The notes under the pieces: generated by a model
The model's database searches: none
What the model was told of the DNA's origin: nothing
Seen by the model: only the letters and a program-made list of their open reading frames with translations
From: Lysobacter dokdonensis DS-58
GTDB lineage: Bacteria; Pseudomonadota; Gammaproteobacteria; Xanthomonadales; Xanthomonadaceae
Assembly: GCF_000770795.1 (NCBI RefSeq)
Contig: NZ_JRKJ01000018.1
Span: 62,001-126,000 of the forward strand
Length of the DNA: 64,000 nt
Reading direction: 5' to 3'
Program-made: the position numbers and the translations under genes
Shown here: positions 46,036 to 55,572 of the stretch, one piece after another
Position numbering within the stretch: the first letter of the stretch is position 1
Layout: the number at the start of each line of letters is the position of its first letter

Positions 46036-46136
46036 GGGTGCTCCCGGGCGTTCCGTGCCTTGCGCCAGCTTAGCAATTCCGTCCGCATGCGTTTTGCAAG
46101 ATCATGCGCGGTCCACCCCATACCCGCCCGGGCCCG

Positions 46137-46625
46137 ATGAACCTCCTTGTGCGCTCCTGCCTGCCGTTGTTGTTCCTGGTCGCTGCCCTCCCCGTCGCCG
46201 CGGCGGAACCCGACCACCCCGGGATTCACGCCGTGATCGAGTCGTTCCGCACGGCGATCATCCAGCGCGACAAGCCGCGCTTCCTGGGTTTGTTCCTGCA
46301 GCCCGACGCGCCATGGCAACTGGTCAACGGCGATGCGACGCTCGCGCAGATCCAGAAAGAACGCCCGCAGGCGATCAAGGCCCGCTACAAGGCCGAGAAC
46401 AACCCGGTCGCCTTCATCGACGGGATCGTGAGGAGCGAGCGGACCAGCGAAGAGACGTTCTCCAACATCCGCATCGACGGGGATGCCGACGTGGCGACGG
46501 TCACCTTCGACTACACCTTCAAGTCCGACGGCCGCGAAACCAACCACGGCACGGAATGCTGGCTGATGGTGCGCACGCAGGATGGCTGGAAGATCACCAC
46601 GCTCGCATATTCGTACAACCGCTGA
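46137..46625 (+). CDS. Secreted NTF2-like (DUF4440-type) protein
   Basis: 162 residues with a signal peptide (MNLLVRSCLPLLFLVAALPV..., cleavage near residue 23). The mature part looks like a cone-shaped NTF2 fold: HAVIESFRTAIIQRDKPRFL, WQLVNGDATLAQI, and the terminal strands CWLMVRTQDGWKITTLAYSY. Such domains serve as ligand-binding or catalytic pockets. The start at 46137 was chosen to open the signal peptide. Function unknown. Confidence 0.7.
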   Translation: MNLLVRSCLPLLFLVAALPVAAAEPDHPGIHAVIESFRTAIIQRDKPRFLGLFLQPDAPWQLVNGDATLAQIQKERPQAIKARYKAENNPVAFIDGIVRSERTSEETFSNIRIDGDADVATVTFDYTFKSDGRETNHGTECWLMVRTQDGWKITTLAYSYNR

Positions 46626-46636
46626 AGGGCGTATCG

Positions 46637-47473
46637 CTACAGCGCGCCCGTGATCGGTGACACGAGCGCGCTTTCCGCCGCGCATTTTGTCGAATCGGCG
46701 AGTGCGGCGGCATTCAACTCGTCGCGCGCCGCGGCTACGTCGGCACGGAACGTTGCGTCCGTATGCAAGCGCGCGACCGCACCGGCGGCCACCGTGCGCC
46801 CCGCAAGGATGTCGCTCTGCCAGTGCGCATTGCACACCAGGCGGCTTTCGCCGAACGACCGCGCGCGTGCAAGCACCGCATCCGCGCGATCGGGCGCGAC
46901 TTCGACGAGCACCAGGCCCCACGTCCATCCGATCGCCGTGTGGCCGGAGGGATACGAACCGTCGTTGCGCAAGGCCGCTTCCTCGCCCGGCGCGCAGGTG
47001 TGTTCGTCGTAGTGCACGAACGGGCGCTGGCGCTTGTAGTGGTCCTTCGCCTTGTACGTCGCCATGCCGCCGTCGACCATCGTGCGTTGCAGCAGCAGGT
47101 ACAGGCGTGGCGTGGCGTCCTTCGACACGGTCTTTCCGAGCGCGCAATCGAACGTGCTGGCGGCGTGCGGGAAGTGCAGGTCGGCGTCGGAGGTCGCCAG
47201 TGTGTCGCGCGGCGTGTTGCGCAGCGCCTGCGCCGCCTTGTGAACCGCTTCATCCTGCGCGAATGCGGACGATCCCGGCGCCGGCGGTTGCGGCACCAAT
47301 GCGAGGCTGTCGGGCAACGCGCGCCCCAGGTATCCCGCGGGGACGCCGGGTTTGAGTTCGGGCACCTGTGGCGCCACGGCGGGCGGCGGCGTGCTTTCGA
47401 CGGCGCTGCCCGCGCAGGCGACCACCGCAGTCATGCACGCGCCCGCGAGGAGCGCGCGCACTTGCCGGCTCAT
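46637..47473 (-). CDS. Class A acid phosphatase (PAP2 superfamily)
   Basis: 278 residues, exported, with a lipobox-like VVACAG near residue 20. The PAP2 signature is complete: KDHYKRQRP, PSGHTAIGWTWG and SRLVCNAHWQSDILAG. Enzymes of the PhoN type release phosphate from many organic esters in the periplasm. It starts within the stop codon of the DUF1254 gene, so both are in one transcript. Confidence 0.9.
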   Translation of the reverse strand: MSRQVRALLAGACMTAVVACAGSAVESTPPPAVAPQVPELKPGVPAGYLGRALPDSLALVPQPPAPGSSAFAQDEAVHKAAQALRNTPRDTLATSDADLHFPHAASTFDCALGKTVSKDATPRLYLLLQRTMVDGGMATYKAKDHYKRQRPFVHYDEHTCAPGEEAALRNDGSYPSGHTAIGWTWGLVLVEVAPDRADAVLARARSFGESRLVCNAHWQSDILAGRTVAAGAVARLHTDATFRADVAAARDELNAAALADSTKCAAESALVSPITGAL

Positions 47474-48846
47474 GCGCGCTTCTCCAGCGGCGGCGGGAAG
47501 TACGTGCCGTCGGCGACGCCCCCCTTCGGCCCGTAGAAGCGGAACGTCAGGCGATAGTCCTGTCCCGTCGGCGTCGGCAACCAGTTCGAATCGGGTGCGT
47601 CCGCGGGCTTGTCGGAGGCGAAGTACAAGGTCAGCGAACCATCCGGGTTGTACTTCAAACCCGATTCGCGATTGAGCAAGAAGCGGTTCTTCGGATTCTT
47701 CAACACCCGCATGAACATCGGGTCCACCGCGATCACGGACCAGAAGTAGTTCGCGTACTTCGGCGGGAGGTCATCTTTCGGGAACGTGAGCGTGTAGGTG
47801 TTGTCGCCGTTGAGCGTTGCACCTGCACCGTCCACCGCGGCCTTGTAATAGATCACTTCATCCAGGCGATTGGCCCAGATGCCGCCGAGGTTCACCAGCG
47901 TGCGGCCGAGCCAGTCATCGTTGTATGTGCCGGCGACCGCAGGACGCACCCAGCCATTGCGGATCGTTCCGTGCCCGATCAATGCGCCGGCCTTGCCGAG
48001 ATCGGCGTGGGCCTTCTCGCGGACGATCTTGTCGACGCGGGCGCGTTCGGCAGGATCCGCGATGCCCGCGGCGATCGCCCGCGCTTTCGCGGCCAGTCCT
48101 TCCATGCCCGGGTTGATGTCCTGCTCGCTGTCGAGCACCGCGTCGGCATGCTCGAAGGCTTCGACACCCGGCAGATGTTGTTGGTCGAACTCCGGCGTCG
48201 CGGGAAGCGTGGGCGGCGTCGGCGTGCCCGTCGCGCGCAGCGCGAACTTGTGTTGCAGCGCGACGGCCTGGTTCCAGTCGTCGCCCAGTTCCACGCGCGC
48301 CAAGACGCGCATGTATTTCACCGGTACGTCGATGCGCGTGGTGTTCGCCGGCAACGTCACGTTCGCCCCCTTCAGGCATACCGCGAAGTCCCCGGAAGGC
48401 TTCGCGGCCTGCGTGCGCTCGTTGATGTTCGCCACCGTTTCGCCCCAGCCGTTGAGGAATTGCACGGTGTAGTAGCGGCCGGTGATCTTCGGCACGGTGA
48501 CGAGGGTGCAACTGTTTTCATCCACCGCGACCCACGCTTCGGAGTACGCGACATCGAGGTTCGGGTTCGGCCAATCCACCGCGCCCGGTTTGCGGTGGAT
48601 CATCGTGTTCCACTTCCAGCCTTCCGCGAAGTCCGCCTTTTGCTGGCGGAGCACGAGCAGGCGGCCCATCAGGTAGATCCAGGCATCACTGATGTCCTGC
48701 TCTGTGTATGCGGCGGCCCCTGCAGTCGCCGTGGCGGATGCCGTCGTCGAGACCGACGCCGGCGTGGCCTCCGGTGCCGTCCGATTGCAGGCACCCGCCA
48801 CGAGCGCGATTGCGGCCATCCAGGACATCGATGCAACGCTGTTCAT
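47470..48846 (-). CDS. DUF1254/DUF1214 lipoprotein
   Basis: 458 residues with a lipobox VAGAC (Cys about 20). The DUF1254 half includes DISDAWIYLMGRLLVLRQQK and WNTMIHRKPGAVDWPNPNLD, and the DUF1214 half ends with FRFYGPKGG and DGTYFPPPLEKR. Proteins of this family are exported and of unknown biochemistry. A paralogue is encoded at 51006-52451. It is coupled to the acid phosphatase gene. Confidence 0.85.
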   Translation of the reverse strand: MNSVASMSWMAAIALVAGACNRTAPEATPASVSTTASATATAGAAAYTEQDISDAWIYLMGRLLVLRQQKADFAEGWKWNTMIHRKPGAVDWPNPNLDVAYSEAWVAVDENSCTLVTVPKITGRYYTVQFLNGWGETVANINERTQAAKPSGDFAVCLKGANVTLPANTTRIDVPVKYMRVLARVELGDDWNQAVALQHKFALRATGTPTPPTLPATPEFDQQHLPGVEAFEHADAVLDSEQDINPGMEGLAAKARAIAAGIADPAERARVDKIVREKAHADLGKAGALIGHGTIRNGWVRPAVAGTYNDDWLGRTLVNLGGIWANRLDEVIYYKAAVDGAGATLNGDNTYTLTFPKDDLPPKYANYFWSVIAVDPMFMRVLKNPKNRFLLNRESGLKYNPDGSLTLYFASDKPADAPDSNWLPTPTGQDYRLTFRFYGPKGGVADGTYFPPPLEKRA

Positions 48847-48967
48847 GAAAGCCTCCCAGGCGCCCGCTCCATGATTCGACGAATCGCAGCGCAGGCGCGT
48901 CGGAGCTTTCACGTACGCCCGGCCAGTAGAAATACGGTGTGGTTCACGTTGATGAAACCGCGCGCTG

Positions 48968-48982
48968 TAGACTCGCCCGGTG
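48968..48982 (+). promoter_or_regulatory. TAGACT -10 element placed for a leaderless GAF-protein mRNA
   Basis: TAGACT (48968-48973) ends six bases before the GTG at 48980, so transcription would begin at or within a base of the start codon. No Shine-Dalgarno lies between them. Confidence 0.5.
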
Positions 48983-49717
48983 ACCGCCTCCCCGAACCGA
49001 ATCGCCATCGACGCAGACGTCGCCAAAGTCGCGCGCTGCCCCTCAGTGCCCGTCATCCTCGATGCCGTCGTCGAACTGACGAGCCTGCGGTTCGCGGCCG
49101 TCGCGCGCGTGACGGAAACCGAATGGACCGCCTGCGCGGTCCGCGACGATCTCGGCTTCGGCCTGAAGCCGGGCGACGACCTCGTGGTCAAGACCACGAT
49201 CTGCGACGAGATCCGTCAGCACCACCAGCCGGTGATCTTCGGGCACGCCAGCGCGCATCCGTTGTTCAAGACCCACCACACGCCGCTGCAGTACGGGCTG
49301 GAGAGTTATGTCTCCGTGCCGATCTTCCGCCGCAACGGCGACTTCTTCGGCACGTTGTGCGCCATCGACAGCGCGCCCAGCCAGATCGACGCCGATCCGG
49401 TGAAGCTGAAGACGATCTGCCTGTTCGCGCGCCTGGTGGGTTACCAGCTCGACATCGTCGATGACCTGTCCGAAAACATGTCCCGCCTGCAAGACGCCCA
49501 AAGCGGCCACGCGGTGCGCGAGGAAGAGGTCACGCACACCGAGCGCGAGATCCGCGGCATGCTGCAGCCCGTGGTCACCGGCCTGTACCTGTTGCGCGCG
49601 AGCGACGTGCTCGGCACCGCCGACCGCGCCATCCTCGCGGACATGGAAGCCAGCTGCGCGGCCATCGCCACCATGCTGCGCGACCGGCTCAACCAGGACG
49701 GCCGCGTCAAGGCTTAG
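48980..49717 (+). CDS. GAF-domain sensor protein
   Basis: 245 residues. A GAF domain covers about 15-165 (SLRFAAVARVTETEWTACAV, ICDEIRQHHQPVIFGHASAH, YGLESYVSVPIFRRNGDFFG). The C-terminal part (EEEVTHTEREIRGMLQPVVT) is helical and lacks a histidine-kinase box. It probably senses a small ligand or redox state. The GTG start lies right behind a -10 element and has no ribosome site. It converges on the next gene with an 11-base overlap. Confidence 0.78.
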   Translation: MTASPNRIAIDADVAKVARCPSVPVILDAVVELTSLRFAAVARVTETEWTACAVRDDLGFGLKPGDDLVVKTTICDEIRQHHQPVIFGHASAHPLFKTHHTPLQYGLESYVSVPIFRRNGDFFGTLCAIDSAPSQIDADPVKLKTICLFARLVGYQLDIVDDLSENMSRLQDAQSGHAVREEEVTHTEREIRGMLQPVVTGLYLLRASDVLGTADRAILADMEASCAAIATMLRDRLNQDGRVKA

Positions 49718-50513
49718 ACAGCGGGAATTCCACCACCGCCGGCACGGACAGCAATACCTTCGAGCGGTACATGCCGTTGAACACGTCTTCTTCCTTGATC
49801 ACCACGCGGCGCGCCTTGTCGATCCAGAAGCGCTGGTAGTTGCCCTTGCCGGGCTGTCCGCTTTCGGTTTCCACCAGCCAGCAGTCGTGGCGCGTGCCGT
49901 CGCCGCCGGTGAGCGTGCGTTCGCCGACCACCGTGTAGTCGACATCCATCGGTGCGTCCATGCCGACGTCGAACAGGCGGATGCGCAACGTGCCGCCCTT
50001 TTCGTACGGCAGCAGCGGCAGCAGCGTGAGATCGGAGTGCCAGTTCATCCACCAGCCGTCCTTCATCGCCTTGAAGCCGGCTTGCGCCTTTTCTCGCGCC
50101 GGGTCGGGCATGGTGCCTTCGATGGTGCCACGACCGAGTTTCGGTTCGACCGTCGTCGTGAACTGCGCGTTCGGGCGGTTCCACATCGAGGTCTGCGATA
50201 GCGTCGCGAGGTCCTTCGCCGCGTGCACCGTGCGTGCGGTATGGACCACGCCGGTCTCGTCTTGCCAATGCTGCGTGATCACCCATGCGTCCGCGCCGTC
50301 GACGCGTTCGCGCGCGACCTGCGTGGTCGCGAGCATCGTGCGTTTGAATCCGGTGTCGGGCGCGCCGTGGAAATAGACGAGGTAGGTTTGGGTCGCCGGC
50401 TGCAGTGCTTGCACATGGAGATCGGCGGGCACGACCTGCACGGGTTCGGCGGCGATTGCAGAGCCTGCGAACACGGCCAGTGCGAGGGCGATGGAACACG
50501 ACAGGCGATTCAT
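49707..50513 (-). CDS. Secreted DUF3108-like protein
   Basis: 268 residues with a signal peptide (cleavage near ASAIAAEP, residue 22). The mature protein is beta-rich; late segments DCWLVETESGQPGKGNYQRF and FWIDKARRVVIKEED resemble DUF3108/LolA-like barrels (moderate confidence). Function unknown. Confidence 0.6.
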   Translation of the reverse strand: MNRLSCSIALALAVFAGSAIAAEPVQVVPADLHVQALQPATQTYLVYFHGAPDTGFKRTMLATTQVARERVDGADAWVITQHWQDETGVVHTARTVHAAKDLATLSQTSMWNRPNAQFTTTVEPKLGRGTIEGTMPDPAREKAQAGFKAMKDGWWMNWHSDLTLLPLLPYEKGGTLRIRLFDVGMDAPMDVDYTVVGERTLTGGDGTRHDCWLVETESGQPGKGNYQRFWIDKARRVVIKEEDVFNGMYRSKVLLSVPAVVEFPLSKP

Positions 50514-50621
50514 GCGGGAAACCCGATCGGGGGAGTGCGGTATTCAACGGTCGCGCCCGCGCGGCAGGGAGTGCCTTCCGGCAGGGTGACGAAGCACACG
50601 GCGGCGCCAGATCGCCCCTGA

Positions 50622-50636
50622 TAGAGTCGCGCGATG
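50622..50636 (+). promoter_or_regulatory. TAGAGT -10 element placed for a leaderless mRNA
   Basis: TAGAGT (50622-50627) ends six bases before ATG 50634, with no Shine-Dalgarno in between. The octamer TAGAGTCG differs by one base from the TAGACTCG found at other starts in this window. Confidence 0.5.
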
Positions 50637-51005
50637 CGCAGCACGGTCAAGGTGATTCCGGACACGGACATCATCGAACTACGGTACGCCGGCGAGATCG
50701 ACTTCGCCGCGCGCATCGCCGCGCTCGACGATCTCGAACATCGCTACCAGCGCGACGGCTTCCGGCGCGTGCTCGTCAACTACACCTCCGCCTGGCCGGC
50801 GGAGGAGCAACCGGGGATGGCCGCCCGGTTCCTCGACAAACTCACCGCGCTGCAATTCCCGCGCGGCGCGCGCATCGCCTTCCTCAACCAGCCCGATGCG
50901 CACATGGCCGCATCGGAGCCTGTCGCCGCGGGCTTCGGCTACCGCATGCGCAAGTTCCGCGAGCGCACCGAGGCGATCGCCTGGTTGCTGGAAACGGGGC
51001 CTTGA
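50634..51005 (+). CDS. SpoIIAA/STAS-like small protein
   Basis: 123 residues: MRSTVKVIPDTDIIELRYAG, helix IAALDDLEHRYQRDGF, strand RRVLVNYTSAW, and RMRKFRERTEAIAWLLE at the end. The alternating pattern fits the SpoIIAA-like fold. It is the intact counterpart of the truncated gene at 35047-35319. Its stop abuts the convergent DUF1254 stop. Confidence 0.6.
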   Translation: MRSTVKVIPDTDIIELRYAGEIDFAARIAALDDLEHRYQRDGFRRVLVNYTSAWPAEEQPGMAARFLDKLTALQFPRGARIAFLNQPDAHMAASEPVAAGFGYRMRKFRERTEAIAWLLETGP

Positions 51006-52451
51006 TCATCGCGCCCGCTCGATCGGCGGCGCCTTCCACCGGCCATCGAGGGCCTCGGGCTTCGGCCAGTACACGCGCATCGCCACGAAAAACGGCCCGG
51101 CGGGTGCACGCAACCAATTGGACTGCTTGTCCTGCCCCGGCGAGGCGTGCTGGAGATACAGCGTGATCCCGCCGTCCGCATCCTTCTTCAGCCCGGGCAG
51201 CATCGGTGAATTGACCAGGTAGCGGTCCAACGGATTGTCGATCAACAACCGTTCGGGAAGCCGGTACATGGTCACCGACCAGAAGGCGTTGGCCGGCGGC
51301 AACTGCCCCGGCGCGAAACGGAGCGTATAGGCGTTGGCGCCATCCAGCGGTTGACCCGCGGCATCATTGAAATACTCCGGGTAGAACGCCTCGTCCTTCG
51401 CGTTGCCGTAGATGCCCAGCACCGCGGCCATCATCCGGACGAGGTAGTCGTTCTTGAGGAAGGCGCGCGTGCCGAAGGCGTCGGCGCTGTTTTTCTTTCC
51501 GGTATCGAGCATCGTCGTCTTGTAGTCGTCCAGCGCCTTCCACGCGTCGGCCATGCCCGCTTCGATCGCGGCGCGATCAGCGGGCGACAGCGATGCGACG
51601 TCGAAGGGCTTGCCCGCGCCGACACCGATCTTCGCGAAGCGCTCCATCAGCGCCGATTCGCTCGGATGCGTGGGACAGAATTGCAGGAGCCAATTGAGGA
51701 TGCGGAAGAACTCGGGCGAAGTCTTCTGCGCGTCCGGCGTGAGCGGCGCGATGAATTCGATCGGCGGTGCGGCGGGGGGCGCTTGCTGGCCCAGGAACTT
51801 CGACAACGGCTGCACCTTGTAGCCGGCCTGGATCTTCCGGACGTTGGGGATATCGGCCGCGTCGAACAATTGCGTGCGGAACAACACGAACGCCAGCTGG
51901 GTTTCCGAGCGGATGACTTCCCTGATGCCCTTGGGCGTTTCGCCCTTCCAGTCCGGGCCGGCGAGGAGGTAGTCGGCGGCGTCGTTGCCGGTCGCGCGAC
52001 TGCCGATGTACGCGAAGTCGAAGGTGTACATGTCGATGAACTGCGCGGAGTAGTAGCGGCCTTTCTCGACCGCCGGCACGGAAATCACCAAGGGCTCGCT
52101 GCGCAGGTCCGCGCCGATCGCCGAGTACGGCGTGTCCGAGTTCGGCGTCTGGATCGCCGTGTCCTTCGGCCCGTAGACGCGCGCGGTGTTGTGGATTTCG
52201 TTCCAGCCGCCCTTGTACTCGGCGTTGCCCTTGTCGACGAAGTACGCGTATTGCACGCGATAGCTGTCGACCATCGGAAAGCCGTAGATGTAGGCCTCCT
52301 TCGCAATGGCGCGTGTTTCGTCGGCGATGGTGGTGGCCGCCGGTGTGCCTGCGGTCGATGCGGCAGGGGCCGTTGGTTCGGGCGCGCGGTTGCACCCGGC
52401 GATCAGCAGCAGGGCGACGGCGGGAAGCGCGCGACGGAGGGAAGCCGGCAT
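51006..52451 (-). CDS. DUF1254/DUF1214 lipoprotein (second copy)
   Basis: 481 residues with lipobox LLIAGC (Cys about 18). DUF1254 features: AKEAYIYGFPMVDSYRVQYA, VYGPKDTAIQTPNSDTPYS and VPAVEKGRYYSAQFIDMYTF; the DUF1214 part includes FWSVTMYRLPERLLIDNPLD and NWLRAPAGPF. Only loosely similar to the copy at 47470-48846, so an old duplication or independent acquisition. Function unknown. Confidence 0.87.
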   Translation of the reverse strand: MPASLRRALPAVALLLIAGCNRAPEPTAPAASTAGTPAATTIADETRAIAKEAYIYGFPMVDSYRVQYAYFVDKGNAEYKGGWNEIHNTARVYGPKDTAIQTPNSDTPYSAIGADLRSEPLVISVPAVEKGRYYSAQFIDMYTFDFAYIGSRATGNDAADYLLAGPDWKGETPKGIREVIRSETQLAFVLFRTQLFDAADIPNVRKIQAGYKVQPLSKFLGQQAPPAAPPIEFIAPLTPDAQKTSPEFFRILNWLLQFCPTHPSESALMERFAKIGVGAGKPFDVASLSPADRAAIEAGMADAWKALDDYKTTMLDTGKKNSADAFGTRAFLKNDYLVRMMAAVLGIYGNAKDEAFYPEYFNDAAGQPLDGANAYTLRFAPGQLPPANAFWSVTMYRLPERLLIDNPLDRYLVNSPMLPGLKKDADGGITLYLQHASPGQDKQSNWLRAPAGPFFVAMRVYWPKPEALDGRWKAPPIERAR

Positions 52452-52529
52452 GGGGGTGCTCCGCGGGGAACCACCGCCATGCTGGACGGCCGCGACGTGC
52501 GCGGCCACGGTAGAACTACTGAAACGCCC

Positions 52530-52919
52530 TTACGAAAAACGCCAGCGGCGGGCGAAGTAGCGCGTGGCCCAGACGGCGGCGATGACTTCCACCACGGGCA
52601 TGCCCACCCACCAATATTCGACGACCGCGTCGAGGTGCCGCGTGGCGGAGATCAGCTTCATCTCGTAAAACTCCGGCGCGAAGAACACGGTGTAGACCGC
52701 GAGCGGCAACTCGATCATCAGGCTGGCCACGCCGGTCGCACCGAACGCGAATCCCCACACCACCAGTACGAACATCCGGCGTTGCTCGAGGCGTTCGCGC
52801 CGCGCCCGCCACCACGCCCACAGCGCGGGGAAGGACAGGATCAGTCCGATTCCCAGGTAAGCGGCGATCAACAGCAGCAAGCCCTTGTAGCCGATCAATT
52901 GGATCGTCGCGTCGAACAT
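52530..52919 (-). CDS. Small integral membrane protein of unknown function
   Basis: 129 residues with four hydrophobic segments: MFDATIQLIGYKGLLLLIAA start, ILSFPALWAWWR, RMFVLVVWGFAFGATGVASL, and MPVVEVIAAVWATRYFARR. It lies 18 bases downstream of the secreted protein gene at 52938, on the same strand, so they may be one operon. No family recognised. Confidence 0.65.
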   Translation of the reverse strand: MFDATIQLIGYKGLLLLIAAYLGIGLILSFPALWAWWRARRERLEQRRMFVLVVWGFAFGATGVASLMIELPLAVYTVFFAPEFYEMKLISATRHLDAVVEYWWVGMPVVEVIAAVWATRYFARRWRFS

Positions 52920-52937
52920 GTGCGTTCTCCAGGTCGA

Positions 52938-53747
52938 TCAGAGCGAAGCCCCGATGATGCCGTCGCTGAGTGCGACCATCGGCGCCGGTTCGCCCGCGCG
53001 CTTGGCCGCGTACCACGCGATAGAGCGCAGCGGCGTGCGCGATTCGATGCGCCACTTGCCGGGGCGCTCGTCGATCGGGCCTTCGGGTTCGAACACCACG
53101 CGCACTTCGGTGATACCCGGCATTTCCATGTTGAAGGTGCGGAACTTCGCGAGCTGCACCGATTCCACGCTCAAGGCTTCGAGGCGTCGGCAGATCAGCG
53201 CCTTCTCTTCCGCATCGCCGCCCGCGTTGAACAGCGTGCAGCGCAGCGAACCGGTGTCCTGCGCACGGCCTTCGCCGTCGACGCGCGCCGCGACGCGCAC
53301 GATCGCGTTGGTCGAGCGGTACGGCGATTCGAGGTAGGTCCGCGTGGCGACACGCGATTCGCGTGCGCCGATGCCCTCGCCGAACGCCGCGTCTTCCAGT
53401 CGGATCAAGTGTCCCTCGGGCACCTTGATCGCGCCGATCATCAAATCCATCGACGTCGTGCCGGTCGCCTTGCCTTCCGGCATCGCGAGGGGCTTGAAGG
53501 TCCACGACGGGATCGCCTTGTCCAGGCGGTTGCGCACGGCGTCGGGGAGTTTCTTCGTCGTGATCTCGTGCGCGACCACGCGCCCGGCGGCATCGAGGGT
53601 GATCGTGCCTTCGACGCGCATCGTCATGATTTCGTCGAGCGGGGCCGGCGGCGGCGCGTCGTCGCGCGCGATGCCCGCCGGCGATGCGAACGCGATGGCG
53701 AATGCAGTCAGCAACGGCGCGGTGCGTCGCATGCAGCGGTGGCGCAT
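52938..53747 (-). CDS. Secreted TonB C-terminal-like protein
   Basis: 269 residues with a signal peptide (cleavage near residue 28). The segment VEGTITLDAAGRVVAHEITT followed by VRNRLDKAIPSWTFKPLAMP follows the beta-alpha-beta pattern of TonB C-terminal domains, and a second similar unit appears later. It lacks the Pro-rich spacer and membrane anchor of real TonB proteins. The exact role is unknown. Confidence 0.6.
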   Translation of the reverse strand: MRHRCMRRTAPLLTAFAIAFASPAGIARDDAPPPAPLDEIMTMRVEGTITLDAAGRVVAHEITTKKLPDAVRNRLDKAIPSWTFKPLAMPEGKATGTTSMDLMIGAIKVPEGHLIRLEDAAFGEGIGARESRVATRTYLESPYRSTNAIVRVAARVDGEGRAQDTGSLRCTLFNAGGDAEEKALICRRLEALSVESVQLAKFRTFNMEMPGITEVRVVFEPEGPIDERPGKWRIESRTPLRSIAWYAAKRAGEPAPMVALSDGIIGASL

Positions 53748-53826
53748 GTGGTGTCCCCTGTGTTCCCCGGCGCGATGCTATCGTGCGGCGGCGTTCCGAT
53801 GCCAATCCGTGGAGCCTGCGACAGCG

Positions 53827-54600
53827 ATGGTGACCGAGGGTCACGTGGACACCGATGTCGCATCGCCCGGCGGCCGCATCTTCGTGCGTCGATGGCCGGG
53901 CGGGAACGAACGTGCGCCGATCGTGTTGTTGCACGACTCGCTCGGATCGGTGGAGCAATGGCGCGACTTCCCGCGCGCACTGGCCGATGCGACGCAGCGC
54001 GACATCATCGCGTACGACCGCCTGGGGTTCGGACGCTCCGGCGCGCGCGAGGCGCGGCCGTCGATCGGCTTCATCGACGAAGAAGCATTGGTCTTTTCCG
54101 CGATCGCGGACGCGCTCGGGCTGGCGCGCTTCGTATTGTTCGGCCACAGCGTCGGGGGTGCGATGGCGCTGGCCATCGCGGCCGCCGAAACCGAACGCTG
54201 CGAAGCGGTCGTGACCGAATCGGCGCAGGCCTTCGTGGAAGCGCGCACGCTCGAGGGCATTCGCGCGGCGAAAGCCGCCTTCGGGGATGACGCGCAGTTC
54301 GCACGCCTTGCGAAGTGGCACGGCGACAAGGCGGGCTGGGTACTCGATGCGTGGACCGGCGTCTGGCTCTCGACCGCGTTCGCGCCATGGTCCGTGGATG
54401 CGCACCTGCCGCGGATCGCGTGTCCCGTCCTTGTCATCCACGGCGAGCGCGATGAGTTCGGCTCGACGGCGTTCCCGGAGCGCATCGCCCGCGGCGTGCG
54501 CGACGGTCGCATGATCGTGCACCCGTGCGGGCACGTGCCCCACCGGGAATGCCCGGCGGACGTGCTGCGCTGGGTCGCGGCATTCCTCGATCGAGAGTAG
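53827..54600 (+). CDS. Alpha/beta hydrolase
   Basis: 257 residues. Catalytic triad: Ser in LFGHSVGGAMAL, Asp in VIHGERDEFG, His in HPCGHVPHRE; the oxyanion region is VLLHDSLGSVEQW. No signal peptide, so cytoplasmic. Substrate unknown (esterase, lactonase or C-C hydrolase are possible). The VOC gene follows after eleven bases. Confidence 0.85.
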   Translation: MVTEGHVDTDVASPGGRIFVRRWPGGNERAPIVLLHDSLGSVEQWRDFPRALADATQRDIIAYDRLGFGRSGAREARPSIGFIDEEALVFSAIADALGLARFVLFGHSVGGAMALAIAAAETERCEAVVTESAQAFVEARTLEGIRAAKAAFGDDAQFARLAKWHGDKAGWVLDAWTGVWLSTAFAPWSVDAHLPRIACPVLVIHGERDEFGSTAFPERIARGVRDGRMIVHPCGHVPHRECPADVLRWVAAFLDRE

Positions 54601-54611
54601 GCTTGCCCCCC

Positions 54612-54992
54612 ATGCGCATGCCCCGACCCGCCGCAGTCGTGTTCGCAGCCGATGTGTCGAAGGTCGCTGCGTTCTATCGCGGGGTCTTCGCGATGCGCGA
54701 CATCGAGACCGGCGCCGGCTACGTGGTGCTCGAACGCGACGGCTTCCAGCTCACGGTGCACGGGTTGCGTGGCGAGCGGTCCGCCAACGGCGCGGCGCGC
54801 GAGGACACGTACCTGAAGGTGTGCTTCCCCGTCGACAACCTCGCGGCCGTACGGCGCGAGGCGGCATCCCTCGGCGGCGAACTGTGGGCGGCCGAGCGCG
54901 AGTGGGAATCCGACACGCGCGGCTTCCGCGCCTGCGATGGCCGCGACCCGGAAGGCAACGTGTTCCAGGCGCGGGAACCGATCGCCGGCTGA
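54612..54992 (+). CDS. VOC-family (glyoxalase-like) protein
   Basis: 126 residues. The fold pattern PAAVVFAADVSKVAAFYRGV, FQLTVHGLRGE, VCFPVDNLAAVRREAASLG and CDGRDPEGNVFQARE fits the vicinal oxygen chelate superfamily, with metal ligands likely at His (LTVHG) and Glu/Gln near NVFQARE. A TAGGCT element (54598-54603) lies eight bases upstream of the ATG. Confidence 0.8.
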   Translation: MRMPRPAAVVFAADVSKVAAFYRGVFAMRDIETGAGYVVLERDGFQLTVHGLRGERSANGAAREDTYLKVCFPVDNLAAVRREAASLGGELWAAEREWESDTRGFRACDGRDPEGNVFQAREPIAG

Positions 54993-55083
54993 GTCGGCCG
55001 GTGTCGCGTGTGATATTCCGCGCCCTCGCGCGTATCACCCCGGCAAGCCCTTCCGACTCGCCACCGTGACCATCGCCCTTGCC

Positions 55084-55572
55084 ATGACCCCGGATTTCCA
55101 GGCACTGCTCGCCGCGCATCGCGGGATCGTGCTGAAAGTCGCCGCCACGTATGCGCGCTCGCCGGAGGATCGCGCGGACCTGGCGCAGGACATCGCGATG
55201 CAATTGTGGCAGGCGTGGCCTGCCTACGACGCATCGCGGACTTTCGCCACGTGGATGTACCGGGTCGCGTTGAACGTCGCGATTTCGTGGCAGCGGCGCG
55301 AGCGCCATCGCCGGCACGAAGCGCTGGACGACGACGCGCAGTCGCACATCGCCGGCGCGCTCGATGTCGATGCAGAGGCACGCGAGCAACTGACCTTGGT
55401 GCAGCGCGCGATGGCACGCCTGGGCGAAGTGGACCGCGCGTTGCTGCTGTTGCACCTGGAAGGCTGCAGCCATCGCGAAAGCGCCGAGGTGCTCGGCACC
55501 ACGGAAGGCAACGTCGCCACGCGATTGAACCGGATCAAGACCCACCTGCGGCGCGAAGTCGCCGACGCATGA
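55084..55572 (+). CDS. ECF-type RNA polymerase sigma factor
   Basis: 162 residues. Region 2 shows RADLAQDIAMQLWQAWPAYD and TFATWMYRVALNVAISWQRR; region 4 shows LGEVDRALLLLHLEGCSHRE and VLGTTEGNVATRLNRIKTHL. It guides RNA polymerase to a small regulon. An in-frame GTG at 55066 is an alternative start. The partner membrane gene overlaps its stop by four bases, the usual place of an anti-sigma factor. Confidence 0.88.
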   Translation: MTPDFQALLAAHRGIVLKVAATYARSPEDRADLAQDIAMQLWQAWPAYDASRTFATWMYRVALNVAISWQRRERHRRHEALDDDAQSHIAGALDVDAEAREQLTLVQRAMARLGEVDRALLLLHLEGCSHRESAEVLGTTEGNVATRLNRIKTHLRREVADA